Notes: a model not told the origin generated them from the sequence alone. A stretch of 64,000 nucleotides of DNA from Cladocopium goreaui (GCA_947184155.2 CAMXCT020006752.1:248001-312000); one strand, 5' to 3'; shown: positions 1 through 12,373, numbered from the stretch's first letter. A program made the numbers and translations.

Positions 1-73
1 TCTTATTTTACCGTTTTTTTTTTGGCGGATTTTGGATGTTGAACTCCGCTGAACTACGCTCCACATCCGGCAG

Positions 74-183
74 GACCTATGTGCAGATCAGCAAATCCGA
101 GTTTTCCAAGATCATCCGATGGTTCGTGTTGCCACATGGGCGGACACCCAGACCACTGGAGCTCTACCGTGCCTTGGTGAAAT
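74..183 (+). CDS. Host gene exon 1 (partial gene, hydrophilic lead-in to first helix)
   Basis: Reads TYVQISKSEFSKIIRWFVLP then a basic stretch ending ELYRALVK. Acceptor GGCAG|G; a GA donor (T|GATGGG) gives the phase exon 2 needs, while the GT at 177 would not. The true gene start must lie upstream of the window. The following intron (184-856) holds one family A element and otherwise nothing I recognise. Confidence 0.55.
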
Positions 184-460
184 GATGGGAAAAAAAATGG
201 CGGGTGTGAAACCCACGGATGGATGATGGTGAAACATGGTGTTTCGCCATGGTGAAACATGGTGTTGTTTGGGATTTGTGTCCTCTGAAGAATCGCAAGT
301 TTTCTTCCAAAACAAAAGGTGGGAAAACGAATGGGATTTCAGCAGCACCCGTCATTTTCACTACCCGAGGTTCGTGTGATGGGCGGTGGAGTGAGACGCA
401 CCGTTTTACAATCCATTTTTCCCAACTTGGAGTATCACCAGGAAAGATGTTCATAAAGTG

Positions 461-571
461 TACCCTCTGGTTATGTCAAAATAGCTATTGAAAATGGCCA
501 TAGAAATAGTGGATTTTCCCATGAAAAATGGTGGATCTTTCCAGTTCGCTATGTTAATTTACCAGAGGGTA
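461..571. repeat. Family A MITE-like element
   Basis: TACCCTCTGG at the left end and CCAGAGGGTA at the right end, with an imperfectly palindromic middle. Confidence 0.8.
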
Positions 572-856
572 AGAGCTCTCAGACCAACTTGAAATCGGGC
601 CAGTTGGGAAAGTCGGGGATGATTTCTCACCAACCTTGACCAGTTGGGCTTACGAACATTTACTACAATCAGATCAGAACATGGATTTAATTGCAGGAAT
701 GGGCTGAGATGAAGTCCCATTCATTAACCCTTAAGTCTATGTCCCACATGTCCCATTCATATCCATGAAGTTCACATGGCCATTTTTTTTTCAGCATTTT
801 CATATCCCATATATCCCACCTTTCGTTTCACCTACCGCAGCCTTCGTTCGTTTCAG

Positions 857-984
857 GTTCCCTGCTGTTCCTGGTCTTCGGCTCCGTGCTCAGTGGAATG
901 GCACCCTGGCTGATGCTCGGCGCCATCTTGGGAGAGATGATGATCGGCCTCGCCCTGCAGCTCTGTCAAGTCATCAGGCCACCG
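857..984 (+). CDS. Host gene exon 2 (transmembrane)
   Basis: Begins after TTTCAG|G and reads SLLFLVFGSVLSGMAPWLML, then GAILGEMMIGLALQLCQVIR. This is one long or two short hydrophobic helices. Third positions are mostly G/C. Donor CCG|GTGAAA leaves phase 0, as exon 3 requires. The next intron (985-2221) has an AT tract at 1150-1216, a family C element and a family A half copy; 1640-2110 is AT-rich with nothing assigned. Confidence 0.75.
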
Positions 985-1149
985 GTGAAACCGAAACGGA
1001 AACGGGGCGACCGGTGTTTGACGGAAGGAGTTGGTTTGGTCACTTGGGTTGGTTGATGTTGATGTTGGTTGGTTGGTTGGGGTGAAGCATTTGTTGATTC
1101 ACAAAAAAGGCCTGAATGATTTGATATTACAGTAAATATGTTGATGTTT

Positions 1150-1216
1150 TTTCTATTTAAAATAATATATATCTAGTATATATATAATATAATTATATAT
1201 ATTATATATATATATA
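1150..1216. repeat. AT/TA microsatellite tract
   Basis: Nearly pure TATA/ATAT sequence inside an intron. Confidence 0.8.
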
Positions 1217-1445
1217 TTTCACCGTAGTTTAACAAAAACACAGTGGAAAATGTCAAGTCTTAGCAGGTTTTTATCATTTGTAAAGGGGTAATTTTCAATA
1301 CCTACAAGCATCGAAAAACATGAAAAAAGGAATACTGGCTTATTAACCACTTCCTGACTGAGATGTGCATCGAAGTATGATGTGACTGGATATGAGGACT
1401 GGGACTGTGAAATGGACTGAAGGAATTCCATTCCCACAGATTAAT

Positions 1446-1556
1446 ACTGGTTGGTGGTTTGGAACATGTTTGTTTCTCCATATATTGGGAATGTCATCAT
1501 CCCAACTGACGAACTCCATGATTTTTCAGAGGGGTTAGCAGCAACCACCAACCAGA
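1446..1556. repeat. Family C element
   Basis: Starts ACTGGTTGGTGGTTTGG and ends CCACCAACCAGA (inverted TGGTTGGTGG termini); contains the family core GGGAATGTCATCATCCC. Confidence 0.75.
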
Positions 1557-2112
1557 ACAGTCTGCACCTTGGGTTACTTCAGATGGGAAGATGAACCTGG
1601 TGAGATGACAGTCTTGTGTTGATGCCAACGGGGTGACATCCAGTGGTTCTTTTTAGTGGCAGGTACTTCAAGTCACCTTTCGACCCCTTGGATTTGCGTG
1701 ACATGCTGCTCCGGCAAGAGGCAAAGCTACACCGGTCGCCCCAGTTCAGGTTGTTGAAGTATCATGATTCAGCTGGATTCTGTATCACTATCATTCACTA
1801 TCATTTATATATCAATATCCATATGGGACCCCAAAACCATGGGTTTCGGTTTCAATACCAAATGGTCTAATTTTGGATAATTTGGGGTTACTATATATCC
1901 CTATTTTTGAACACCTCCATATTATAGATATAGCAGATAGGTAATATTACCTCCATATTTATTATAGCAATTATGATTTGGGGGTACTATATCCTAGTTA
2001 TCAATTTTTGGATATTTGATATGTATAAATATCGATTTTGCAACGGGTCGAGTGTGTTGACAATCTGATTAAATATCGAATTTTTGTCTGTTTCGAATTT
2101 TTGCAAACATCT

Positions 2113-2171
2113 AGTTACCTATTAATAGCATGGTGATTTTCCAGTTCGCTATGTTAAACTCCCAGAGGGTA
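2113..2171. repeat. Family A element, right half only
   Basis: Only the right arm is present, ending TTAAACTCCCAGAGGGTA; the CCCTCTGG left end is missing. Confidence 0.55.
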
Positions 2172-2221
2172 TGAGTTGCCTATCAATTTGTCAGGTCTCA
2201 TCCCCCGTTTTAAGCGTCCAG

Positions 2222-2361
2222 GTCTCCAGGGTGAAAGTGAAACACGACGACGGCATGGCCTCGGCCTTGGACGTGGCATCCAGCGTGGCGACGACCTTCG
2301 TCTTTGGCCTGGCGTACTTTGGGAAGTTTATCTTCGATCTGCTGAGCCTCGGAAAAGATTG
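2222..2361 (+). CDS. Host gene exon 3 (transmembrane)
   Basis: Acceptor TCCAG|G in phase 0. Reads VSRVKVKHDDGMASALDVAS then SVATTFVFGLAYFGKFIFDL. No GT donor fits; GATTG|GAAGAT (a GA donor) leaves two bases that join exon 4 as TGG. The next intron (2362-4424) holds elements B and A, a CCATAT-rich stretch (3160-3440) and a GGATGTAGATGA minisatellite. A family B element starts 16 bases after the donor. Confidence 0.75.
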
Positions 2362-2377
2362 GAAGATTGGAAGATGA

Positions 2378-2516
2378 TACAATGTGAGGCCCCAGCTCGA
2401 TAGCTAAGTCAGCTAAGTTGGTGAACATAACTCCAATAACTATGGTTTATGGTATTTATAACTATAGTTACTGGGGCTTATAAACCAACTTATATCTCGG
2501 GGGCCTCACATTGTAG
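2378..2516. repeat. Family B element
   Basis: TACAATGTGAGGCCCC at the left end and GGGGCCTCACATTGTA at the right end; the middle carries the CCATAAACC/GGTTTATGG motif. Confidence 0.85.
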
Positions 2517-2993
2517 GGAAATTATGGGAAATTTATGATCGGATTTCCAGACACAACCATATACAAATTGTTATCTTGGGTGATTTTTTCATATATTGGA
2601 AGATGGAAGATGGGATGAATATGACAAGAAATTAAACCCTGAGGTCATCCTCAGGGTCTTCTGATGGTCTGTGAATTTTCTGCTGGCTATACCATGGGGA
2701 TATAGAACCAATATGATATGTCACAGTTTGACCCTGAAAATTAGCCTCTGGTTTCATGGAAACTTCCAAGCCCCGTCGAACTTTGATTTTTTACTGGGTA
2801 ATATTATTGGTTTGAAAGATGATGACTATGACCAATATTGATGAAATGCTTTCACCCATATGAATATGACCATCTTAGACCTGGATAATCATAACTTGTC
2901 ATATTATGTCACATTCAATTGAAATATGATTAGTCATGACCTTTTTTTAATATGACAATCATATGCTATTGACATTTCCAATATTGGTCATAT

Positions 2994-3103
2994 TACCCTC
3001 TAGTAAAAGTTTACATAACTATGGACAATCACCATTTTTAATGGGTAAATCCACTATTTCTATGGGCATTTTCAATAGCAAACTGTTCAATTACCAGAGG
3101 GTA
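2994..3103. repeat. Family A element
   Basis: TACCCTCTAG...CCAGAGGGTA, one mismatch in the left terminus. Confidence 0.75.
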
Positions 3104-4262
3104 ATTCATAGATATTTATACATATCTGGTTGGTGGTTTCAACCTTCTTGAAAAATATCCCATATAATTCCATTATATATATCTATTAATGCTATTTCAT
3201 ATTATTTCCAAAGGGATAATTGCCATATGATCATATCTGATCATCATATCCCATATGGAACAATATTGTAGTATTAGTTCCATATGGTATTATTCATATT
3301 AGCAATATTAAATTCCATATTCCAATGGGATAATTACCATATTAGTATTAATTATCCCATATTAATATTTGAAATTACCATATTTTTTCCATATTGGTTT
3401 GGTAAATATGATCTATGAATAATCCCATGGGATAACCTTGGAAGATGGCACATGATTTTCCTATTCAAGTCATCTAAATCACCATGAAAATAGATGAAAA
3501 GTAGATGATATACCTATGAAAAGTGGATGAATTATATGTGATAAACCATCTAAATCGTCTAAATCACCTAAAACACCAAGAATACTAGATAAAGAGTAGA
3601 TAGATTTACAAAAAAGAGAAATGGTGATGTTCAATATCTTTGACCTCTTTGTTGTGCTAAATGGTTATACATGCTGAACCAGGTGATCAGTCATACCCAG
3701 CAAACCATGGGCCTATGAACCAGGAACGATGGGGATATGATATGCTTGGAGATAGGGATGTACATCCGAAAATGGGAGTAGAACTCTGGGACGCAAATCA
3801 TCAACCAAACAAGGATGAGGGATAGGAAACCAACACGAATGCGGACAAACATGAGGATATCATCGGGGATATGTATTTATATATACAGTATGTACATAAA
3901 CAATACGATACGGCTTATATATATCTAAAGATGGACTGAAGTGCTTCATGGTTGGTAAACGGATGTAAAAGGTATATCAACCTATTGGTTGGGCTGGAAG
4001 AGAGCTTTCTTGTTGTGAACTTAAAGGCCGTTGAAACTGGCAGCTGCAGAGCCAACAGTTACCGAGAATTTCCAAGCCGATATTCAGAACTGGAACAGAA
4101 CATGTGGTAAAAAGATGTTACCCTCTTGTAATTTTTACATGGTTTGCTGGAAATTTCCCTCCATCCATAGATGGAGATGTCTTAAAATAGGGGTACCGCC
4201 AAATCATCTATTGTCAGGGGCAATGGATCAAGGGGGGGGTATCCTAGAGATTTTCGGCAAGA

Positions 4263-4365
4263 ATTCTGGGTAAATGGATGTAGATGAGGGATGTAGATGA
4301 TGGATGTAGATGATGGATGTAGATGCTGGATGTAGATGAGGGATGTAGATGGATGTAATTTTGAT
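4263..4365. repeat. Minisatellite, GGATGTAGATGA-like
   Basis: About seven imperfect 12-18 bp copies just upstream of exon 4. Confidence 0.7.
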
Positions 4366-4424
4366 GTAATCATTAAATGGTATACTTCAAACCATCGGTA
4401 TATTTCTTTGCTGATCGTCTGCAG

Positions 4425-4494
4425 GATTGTGCGGGCGCAGATGCTGTCCTTTGAGGCCATTGAGAATATTGAGGCGGATAAGGCGTGCCGCCGG
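4425..4494 (+). CDS. Host gene exon 4
   Basis: CTGCAG|G acceptor. Reads IVRAQMLSFEAIENIEADKA then CRR. Hydrophilic, helix-like. Donor CGG|GTCAGT is a good GT site and leaves phase 0. The next intron (4495-5543) contains a TA tract near 4603-4630 and element J; the rest is unassigned. Confidence 0.7.
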
Positions 4495-5377
4495 GTCAGT
4501 TTATCTCAGACCGCGGGGACTGGGGGGAGCGGTTTTGGGCTATCAGATGTGAAATGATGTGAATATATACTGTTTCTATCAACAGTACATATTATAAACT
4601 ATGTATATATATATATATATATACGTATATGATGTATGAATATATGTACATTTTTTTTCGCATGTACATATCCATACAAAACAGACATAGAGTACCACAC
4701 ATGGTCTGGGATTTCTAGCATGACCAGATTTCCCAAAAACATCTGGTGAAGATTGGCAGTGCCGCCGTTGGTTTGATGGTCCAGTGCTCCAAACAAATAT
4801 GGCCTCGGAGAAATCCCCTGTGAATGTGTGCTTTACATGGGAAAACCATCAAAGTAAATGGGACATTCTATTGCCAGCTTAGATTGCGAGATTTCTATCT
4901 GGTTTGTGGACTCATTGATGTTTGGCAAATTCTAGGAAACTACCCGCAACGGTCTCATCAAATGTGTCTGGCGGGGGAAATCCCCAAAGTACATGAAGGT
5001 TGCTGGGAAAATCATCGGTCACTAAATGAAGATCTTCCAGCATCACGTTTGATGACATCCATAAGGTAGATCAATTTCTAGTGATCGGCATTACTCGCCG
5101 TGATTTTCAGCACATATTTGTAGAGCATTTTAGGAAAAGCCATGGGATTTTTCCAATCTGGATTCATCGGAGGGAGCTGTTCGGCGCGGTATCCATTCTC
5201 CCAATGTTAGGGGAGTTTTTCGGAGCTACGAAAAGAGCTTCAGCACATGAAAGGTATGAAAGTTGGGTCTATTGATGTTCCATGAAATATCCCTATGACT
5301 AACCATGAAAATCATGAAGTTGATCACTATGAACCATTAACCACCAGGTTAACCATCATAAACATCATAAACATGGA

Positions 5378-5481
5378 TGTGTCTGAAAATAGTGTACCCC
5401 TAAACCCAATGGTTTTGCTGATCATGATCCCTATTAAATGGCTATTTGTTTGGGAATATACCCTATTTTCAGACAAACCCA
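5378..5481. repeat. Family J element
   Basis: Inverted termini: left TGTCTGAAAATAG-like, right CTATTTTCAGACAAACCCA. Single ends of the same family recur near 9740, 28852, 38190, 48370 and 61867. Confidence 0.5.
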
Positions 5482-5543
5482 CATCATAAAGAATCTTCCG
5501 GTGATCTTTGGAGCTGGGCCGGTTGGGCTTTTTTTGGCTTCAG

Positions 5544-5649
5544 GTGGTGGAGCTCTTCCCAGGTCTCTTAGAGACCCTGAGGGAACCCGCCATGTTGCTG
5601 TACGACATGATGTACTTCACCAGCCAAGCCATTTCTTGGAGCTTGGGCC
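5544..5649 (+). CDS. Host gene exon 5
   Basis: GCTTCAG|G in phase 0. Reads VVELFPGLLETLREPAMLLY then DMMYFTSQAISWSLG. Donor GGCC|GTACCT leaves one base, matching exon 6. A later reading through to GTCGAG|GTTTAA at 5663 is possible but would force exon 6 into a frame with an early stop. The next intron holds element B. Confidence 0.65.
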
Positions 5650-5992
5650 GTACCTGGGTCGAGGTTTAAACAGTGACCGAGCTGGTGACTGTTCATAGGG
5701 AAAATGATGATTAAATGATGATTAAACCATAAGGTGACTATTTAGTCTTAGCTTTACTTCGGCAAGATTGAGGAGTTTCTGGAATTCTGAGTATTTTTGT
5801 TCCAGGGTATGGTTTCGGGGTAGAATGCTACAAGCCGGCTGTTTTCGGGGTATGGTTTTTGAGACGTCCGAAGCTCTCGCAACACCAAGAGGTAGCAAAA
5901 AACTGCACACCTCCGCCACTTGCGAGGTAAACATCTTGATCATTTAGCAAACATCAAATTTTCCGGGGACCCAACAGTGAATGTATAAGATT

Positions 5993-6136
5993 TACAATGT
6001 GAGGCCCCAGCTCGATAGCTAAGTTGGGGTTCACATAACTCCAATTTCACTATGGTTTATGGTATTTATAACGAACTAGTTATTGGGGCTTTTGCTAAAC
6101 CAACGTTCACATATCGAACGGGGGCCTCACATTGTA
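5993..6136. repeat. Family B element
   Basis: TACAATGTGAGGCCCC...GGGGGCCTCACATTGTA, full length. Confidence 0.85.
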
Positions 6137-6221
6137 GGGATGGGTCAAAACCTATTATGACATATTACCGTATGACCGGGGGAAGAACCATCCAGCTATA
6201 CCAGCTATGACGACGACCCAG

Positions 6222-6395
6222 GATTGGTGGGCATTCCGCTCTGCGAAGGATCCTGTGCGTTGGCAGGCTCTGTGGCGCTGGTCATGATCTTATACGGTGC
6301 CGTGGCGGTTCGGCGGAACTTGACCAACCACTTGGATGATAACAGCTACGGGATCCGGGATGCAGAAGCTGAGAAGCCCGATCTTCCGAAAACAC
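6222..6395 (+). CDS. Host gene exon 6 (transmembrane plus acidic loop)
   Basis: CCCAG|G acceptor. Reads LVGIPLCEGSCALAGSVALV then MILYGAVAVRRNLTNHLDDN and a charged stretch with AEAEKPDLPK. NLT is a possible glycosylation sequon. Donor ACAC|GTGTAT leaves one base, which with exon 7 forms Arg. The phase-0 frame (DWWAFRSAKDP...) stops after 21 codons, so I prefer this one. The next intron holds elements E and A and a short GGACATATTTAAT repeat. Confidence 0.7.
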
Positions 6396-6428
6396 GTGTA
6401 TACATACACTTAGATATTCTAATGGAAA

Positions 6429-6476
6429 TATATTGGACATATTTAATGGACATATTTAATGGACATATTTAATGGA
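6429..6476. repeat. Short tandem repeat, unit GGACATATTTAAT
   Basis: Three near-perfect copies. Confidence 0.8.
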
Positions 6477-6626
6477 CCCATGTAAAATGGACATACTGGA
6501 CATATAGAATGGACATCCGTTGTATCCCAGCCCTATATTGATCCATATTTCCATTTTACATCCCAATGATATCCCAATGATATGAATGAAATATGAAATC
6601 CCATGAAACCCAATCTTTCAATGGGA

Positions 6627-6756
6627 ATTCCAGGATCCTAAAACGGCTTTGTACTGTGCCATATTTTAGGCCATATTTTGGGTGTATATCCCCTTAGGCC
6701 TAAAAAATAGGCCTAAAAAATATGGTACCTGCAATGGCGAAGATTCATCCCATTGA
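6627..6756. repeat. Family E element, degenerate right end
   Basis: Shares the TTCCAGGATCCTAAAA start and the GTACTGTGCCATATT core with the better copy at 29359. Confidence 0.55.
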
Positions 6757-7195
6757 AAGATTTTTGTTCTCGCTATTCCATGATGGATCCATGTTAGCCT
6801 CACTAAAAACAGCTGAGGAAAATCAGCATGTTTAATACGGCCTCTAATAACATATAATAACATCTAACATGGCTTCCAAATTATTTTTCACATTAAATTA
6901 CTGGAGAGTCCCATCATGAATCCCCCTAACATCATCTAAGTCCCATATTGCTGATACCTCCAAAACATCTCCCAGAAACATATCCGATCCAGTGTCAATC
7001 CACATATTATCTCCAAATGCATTATGTCCCATGTTAGTTTATTTCCCACAAGTTTTAATCACATATTTTGATCACATAGTTTAAATCACATATTACAATC
7101 ACCTATTATCAACATCTCATATATCCCCAAATCTGATGTTCATTCAGTTTCCAAATCCCATGTTCTGAAATATCATCTTTGTTAATACCCTCTGG

Positions 7196-7293
7196 TAATT
7201 TAACATAGCTATGGAAAATCACTATTTGAATAGGTAAATCACCTATTTATATGGTCCATTTTCTATAGCCATGTAAACGTTTACCAGAGGGTA
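7196..7293. repeat. Family A element
   Basis: TACCCTCTGGTAA...TTACCAGAGGGTA, ending 31 bases before exon 7. Confidence 0.85.
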
Positions 7294-7324
7294 TCATGTT
7301 GCGTCCCCATGATATTTCCTTTAG

Positions 7325-7380
7325 GTGCCTCGCAGTGGCTGAACTACGACCTCTTCGGCCTCTTCGTGGCAGCCCGCCAG
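7325..7380 (+). CDS. Host gene exon 7
   Basis: CTTTAG|G acceptor. Reads ASQWLNYDLFGLFVAARQ, donor CAG|GTAGGG in phase 0. The next intron (7381-9315) is AT-rich at 7540-7740, has a GC-rich palindromic patch near 7855-7880 and a degenerate CGATGAA repeat at 8118-8360; 8360-9300 shows nothing I recognise. Confidence 0.7.
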
Positions 7381-8117
7381 GTAGGGAACAACGGATTCGA
7401 ATGGGAGGAATGGATGGATGGTATACATAGGGGATTAAAATTAAATATCTCATGATATTCCCATGAAATATCACATTCTATTGGATGATATTCCCACATT
7501 ATATTGGATGAAAGATCTCATGGGAAGATCATGGATATACAATCATATGATTTTTCATGGGATATACAACCAATATAATCCCATGGATAGTATATTATAA
7601 AAACTGGAACATCATATCAATTAATCCAACTATTATTTTATTATCATCATGGATAATACCAATATTCAATAAATATTTAATAATTATTTATATTATAAAT
7701 ATTATATATATATACATATATCTCAACTATTATGTATTACTACAACCAATATTATCCCATGGACTGATTAATAAATACCAACTGAGATGTAATTGGAAAG
7801 TCCAGTTACGGTAAAAGCCAACTGAGACATACCGAAAAGGTACGAGCCCCCCGAAGGCCCGGCCGGCCCGGGCCGGTGAAAAGTCTGGAGCATTTCGATC
7901 AAATCTTAGGTTGCACACTTGTAAGCATGCTGTTATACATGTATATATATATATACATATACATACACATGCATACATATTTTTACATATATATATATAT
8001 ACACATACATACACGTATGTACATCTATGTTTACATTATCTATGTATATTTTAGCTGCCCATATGCACGCATTGTACCCCTAAATAGACCTTAATAAAAA
8101 CCTTAGGCCTACCCTAA

Positions 8118-8360
8118 ACCAGCGACAAATCGATGAAAAGCATCGAACAACGCGCTGCACAGCATGGACACCTGTGAAAAATCATGGGAAATAACAAACA
8201 TGCAAACAATCGATGAACACCATGGAAAACGGTTTAAAAACAATCGGAAAAAACATGGAACGATTGATGAAAACCATCGAGATTTATCGATGCAATTCAT
8301 GGAAAAAAACGATGAACACCCATTGAAAAATCAATGAACACCAGCGAGAAACCGATGAAC
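8118..8360. repeat. Degenerate ATCGATGAAnACCATGGAA repeat
   Basis: The CGATGAA/CCATGGAA words recur about every 20-35 bases without a strict period. Confidence 0.5.
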
Positions 8361-9315
8361 GTTATTATACATATTTTTGGCTTCAAAATGCAGCAAATAG
8401 CAAGGACAAGTCCCCCAGGTTCTTGAAATTATGCTCCAAAATGCAGCAAGTAACATCTTGTGTTTTTTTTTGGATCCAGCGTTCGCATGGCACAACCTCT
8501 GCTCCCTTAGGTTATTTTTGTTGAATCTTCTCCCGATATCCTCACCCTGCAGAATGATGGATAGATATCAGCATCATGGGGATGAGTCAAAACAAAATCT
8601 TTGATTTTTCAGGTGATGAATTTCAAAAGTGGTCAACCAAACCAAGCTTTGGGGCGATTCACACATCGTTTTTTGGCATTTTATAGGGCCCCCCAAAAAG
8701 GTGGATTAGGATTAGTGTTTCCACAGGCTCTATTTTGAGATTTTTCTTCATAGTGTCCGTCCGATAGTTCGATCTGTTTAGGGCTTGGTATGGGTCAAAA
8801 TTGGGATACTCTTGGACTCTTTAGATGTAGAATTTCACCAAGCACTAGCCACAGAATTGTTGACCAGAAATATACACACATCTTCAGATATATATCTTCA
8901 GAGATAGCACTTTATCAGGGGGACCGGACCTGAACTATCCATTTCGAGGTATTGACTTCGGAGTACACAATCACTTGACCCATGCCCCGATAGAGCTGTT
9001 TTCTATAATTTACTATCTGCAACTGAGGATGAACCACAGATTTCAGCTTTAGGAATTCAATGAAATTCAAGATTTCAACTTCTGCCACTTCTGCCCAAAT
9101 AACACTGGTTAATTTAAGGGTAATCAACTATTAATCAACCATTAATTAACAATGAATCAACCATTAATCAACCATTAACAACTCACATGTTAACTTCGAA
9201 GTAGACTAATTAGATCCAAAAGGACATGGTTTATAGATCCATTTAACTTTCCATTAACTTTTAACAATTCAAAGTAGATCCATGTCCTTTTGGATAATTT
9301 TTTTCGAGCCGCCAG

Positions 9316-9382
9316 GTGGTGAGAGCCACACGTCCTGAGTGCCAGAGGGTGTTGGCCCAGTCGTTGATCTTGTTTTGCTTCT
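9316..9382 (+). CDS. Host gene exon 8
   Basis: GCCAG|G acceptor in phase 0. Reads VVRATRPECQRVLAQSLILF then CF. A GA donor (T|GAGACG) leaves one base, which is what exon 9 needs. It supplies the start of a hydrophobic helix completed in exon 9. The next intron holds element A. Confidence 0.6.
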
Positions 9383-9619
9383 GAGACGAAACTTATGGGT
9401 GACATGCTGCTTATTCTGCTGCTGAAATGGCCTATGAAAAATGGTGAAACATTTGGGACTTTACCATGAAGAATAGGGATTTCAACAGTGGATAATGATC
9501 ATCAAATTGATATTTTTTTTGTGTGCCTGACAATGGGGGATTAACTGGAGTAACCCATCTGGCAACTTTAGATGGGGGAAAATGATGGACAATGATGATC
9601 AACCATTGAATTTTGGGGG

Positions 9620-9726
9620 TACCCTCTGGTAAACTAACATAGCGAACTGGAAATCACCATCTTTAATAGGTAAATCAACTATAAATGGTCCATTTTCAAT
9701 AGCTATTTTGACATAACCAGAGGGTA
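9620..9726. repeat. Family A element
   Basis: TACCCTCTGGTAA...ACCAGAGGGTA, full length. Confidence 0.85.
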
Positions 9727-10003
9727 CTTGATTTTTCAGATAAACCCAATGAAAAAGGTGATGGGCAAGGTGCATTATCATCCAATAAACATTGCTGTGG
9801 GGGCACATACCCTCTTTTCAGACGAGAGATCTACTGGTCATCAGTCACATGGCTGGAATGACCTCCACAGATGTATATGATAATCATACATAAACATACT
9901 TCAACAATAATATGTGTATAAATATGTTTTTTTGGTGAACAACTGGGATATTTTTCATTTTTTATTTCTAGGTTTCTGACACTTTTCCCACTTTCCCGTA
10001 CAG

Positions 10004-10122
10004 GTTTGAGCGCCTCCTTCGCCGCGGTGCAGATGACCATGGTTTTGTTCACCCGAGCTCTGGCCTTCGCCAATCCCTTCGTGGTCTCCACCTGGGTGGC
10101 TCGGAGAGATACCAAAAGGATG
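10004..10122 (+). CDS. Host gene exon 9 (transmembrane)
   Basis: GTACAG|G acceptor. Reads LSASFAAVQMTMVLFTRALA then FANPFVVSTWVARRDTKRM. Third positions are strongly G/C. A second frame is open but basic and not membrane-like. Donor ATG|GTGAAA leaves phase 0. The next intron (10123-12373) has a C-A-B block, two more A elements and ACTATT-type repeats. Confidence 0.75.
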
Positions 10123-10125
10123 GTG

Positions 10126-10169
10126 AAATTTCACCAGAGGGGTAGGAAAAAAACACCAACCACATAAGT
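10126..10169. repeat. Family C element, right end remnant
   Basis: CAGAGGGGTAGG followed by CACCAACCA, then ATAAGT and the family A insertion. Equivalent to 39853-39884. Confidence 0.6.
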
Positions 10170-10275
10170 TACCCTCTGGTAATGACTAACATAGCTATGG
10201 AAAATCACATTTTTTAATGGGAAAATCCACTATAAATGGTGATTTTCCATAGTTATGTTAGTTTACCAGAGGGTA
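10170..10275. repeat. Family A element inserted in a C-spacer-B block
   Basis: TACCCTCTGGTAA...TTACCAGAGGGTA. The flanks ATAAGT and ATCACCATTAATCACC are contiguous, with a single TA between them, at 39880. Confidence 0.9.
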
Positions 10276-10348
10276 ATCACCATTAATCACCATTAATCAC
10301 GATTAATACACTATGAAAATCACTATTTTTCTACACCATTAAACAAAC

Positions 10349-10470
10349 TACAATGTGAGGCCCCCGTTCGATATGTGAACGTTGGTTTAGATTCGCCCCG
10401 GTGACTAGTTCGTTATAAATACCATAAACCATAGTGAAATTGGAGTTATGTTCACCAACTTAGCTATCCC
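10349..10470. repeat. Family B element, right end missing
   Basis: TACAATGTGAGGCCCCCG at the left; ends after CAACTTAGCTATCC without the GGGGCCTCACATTG terminus. Confidence 0.75.
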
Positions 10471-10476
10471 TACTGG

Positions 10477-10587
10477 TATCCTCTGGTTATGACTAACATA
10501 GCTATGGAAAATTGCCCATAGAAATAGATGGTTTACCTATAAAAAATGGTGAGTTTCCATGGCGAACTGTTAAATAACCAGATGGTA
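10477..10587. repeat. Family A element, degenerate
   Basis: TATCCTCTGGTTA...TAACCAGATGGTA; both ends carry substitutions. Confidence 0.65.
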
Positions 10588-10792
10588 AATAATGGGATAA
10601 ACCTACCACCGTTTTCAATGGGTGATTTGGATTTCGCTGGCCCATCCACCGAAAAAATCATGGGTTTAGCATGGTGAGTAATAAGTCACATCCATTTATA
10701 TCCTCATTTCGCAATCATAAGTTCTTGTTTGATCCCTTTGGACAATATTTTCTGCTTGGGATTTTCTGCAATGACTGGATATTGGTGGAGAG

Positions 10793-11066
10793 ATACTATT
10801 ACTATTGTACTATTGTACTATTTTACAATTATATACAATTATACTCTATACTATTAACCAATATACTATTATACAATTATACTATTTTAATATGGTACTA
10901 TTTTACAATCATACTATTATGCTATTATGCTATTATTCTATTATTCTATTATACTATTATACCATTATCCTATTAGAATATTATGCTGTAATGCTATTGT
11001 ACGATTGTACTATTATACTATTATACAGTTATGCTATTATACATTTATATTATTGTACCATTACAT
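10793..11066. repeat. ACTATTAT-type microsatellite
   Basis: Imperfect 8-9 bp repeats (TACTATTATAC). The apparent reading frames here are repeat artefacts. Confidence 0.8.
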
Positions 11067-11339
11067 TTTCTCACCCCAAAAGATAGGGATAGCGAGTCAA
11101 ATCAGCTAAAGCCTCACTTGGGCTGGTTAATTCCCCACTTATTATTGACTAAGCTCATCCCAATAATATTGAACACATCCTATTGCTGGGTCCCGGTATG
11201 TAATTTCATCCCCTACTAAACAATGTTTTCTGGTTTATGGGATTACTACTACTATTACTATTGCTACCTTCTGGTAATTGCTCACATAGCAATGGAACAT
11301 AATCATTTTCAACAGCTACATCATCTATATTAATTACTA

Positions 11340-12060
11340 TTATACTATTGACTACCATGATGTTTCTGTTTACTGTTACTTTCATTATTATGATTGTTCT
11401 TATGATCATGACGATTGGCTATTAGAGTATGCCGACTAGACTATTGGCTGTTGTTACTATTGACTATAATCAGCATTATATGTACGATTGCTATTGACTG
11501 TTGACATTTACAGTAACATTGACATTTACTATAATATTAGCTATTGACTATTGACGATTGACATTTACTGTAAATGTAAAGGACATATTCACTGTAGACT
11601 AGTGACAATTCCTACTACCCTCTGGTAATGTACCAGATTGCGGCGGAAAATCCTCCATTTTCAAGGGCTAAATATATCGAACCAAACGAGCTTTTTGTAC
11701 CGTAGCTATGTTAAATTACCGGAGGGTATTGACTATGTTTATAGTTGTAGTTGTTTGCCATTAACTAATAGTGGTACCACTATAGTTGACCACTATATGT
11801 AGCCACCATGGATATGCAATTCCTCTAATGGTTGACTATTGTTATTATTGTTATGACTGTTATGGTTGCCGCTATGTTCAGTAATTATCATTGTTTTGTT
11901 GAACAAATAATAACTGTATATCATACTATTGACTATATTAATGTTTTTCATTGCTGTTGGATATTGACTGTTGACTATACTGACTATTCCTATTGACTAT
12001 TGCTATTACTATGACTATTATGATTATCATTATTATTGTTGTTGCTATTATTCGTGTTGA
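11340..12060. repeat. Degenerate CTATTGAC/TTACTATT repeat region
   Basis: Recurrent CTATTGACATTTAC words with irregular spacing, interrupted by a family A element. Confidence 0.5.
11616..11728. repeat. Family A element
   Basis: TACCCTCTGGTAA...TTACCGGAGGGTA; one change in the right terminus. Confidence 0.75.
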
Positions 12061-12373
12061 TATTTTTAGTTTTGTTTGGGGGAAACTTGCGTGTGCATGT
12101 TGACAGATTCCCCAAACTGGGGATGCCAATTGCCATCCCCAGCCTATTGGAATGTGCGACAACCTGACTGATGTCCAACCCACCTGAGGCTTCCTGAAAA
12201 CTCACTGCGACGCCACTGGAAGGATGATTTATATATGGGTAACCTCAGAACCCTTGAACATCATATTCAGCTGATCTTCCAAGACGCTGTCAATGTTGGA
12301 ACAGCCGTTTTTTTTTATTTCGGATGTTTGAAGAACTTTGTTGTGACCCGGCTGACATCGCGAGCCTCAAAAG

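Noticed and set aside
6222-6290. Alternative exon 6 frame (DWWAFRSAKDPVRW...)
   Set aside because: It stops after 21 codons and does not give the phase for exon 7, whereas the chosen frame does.
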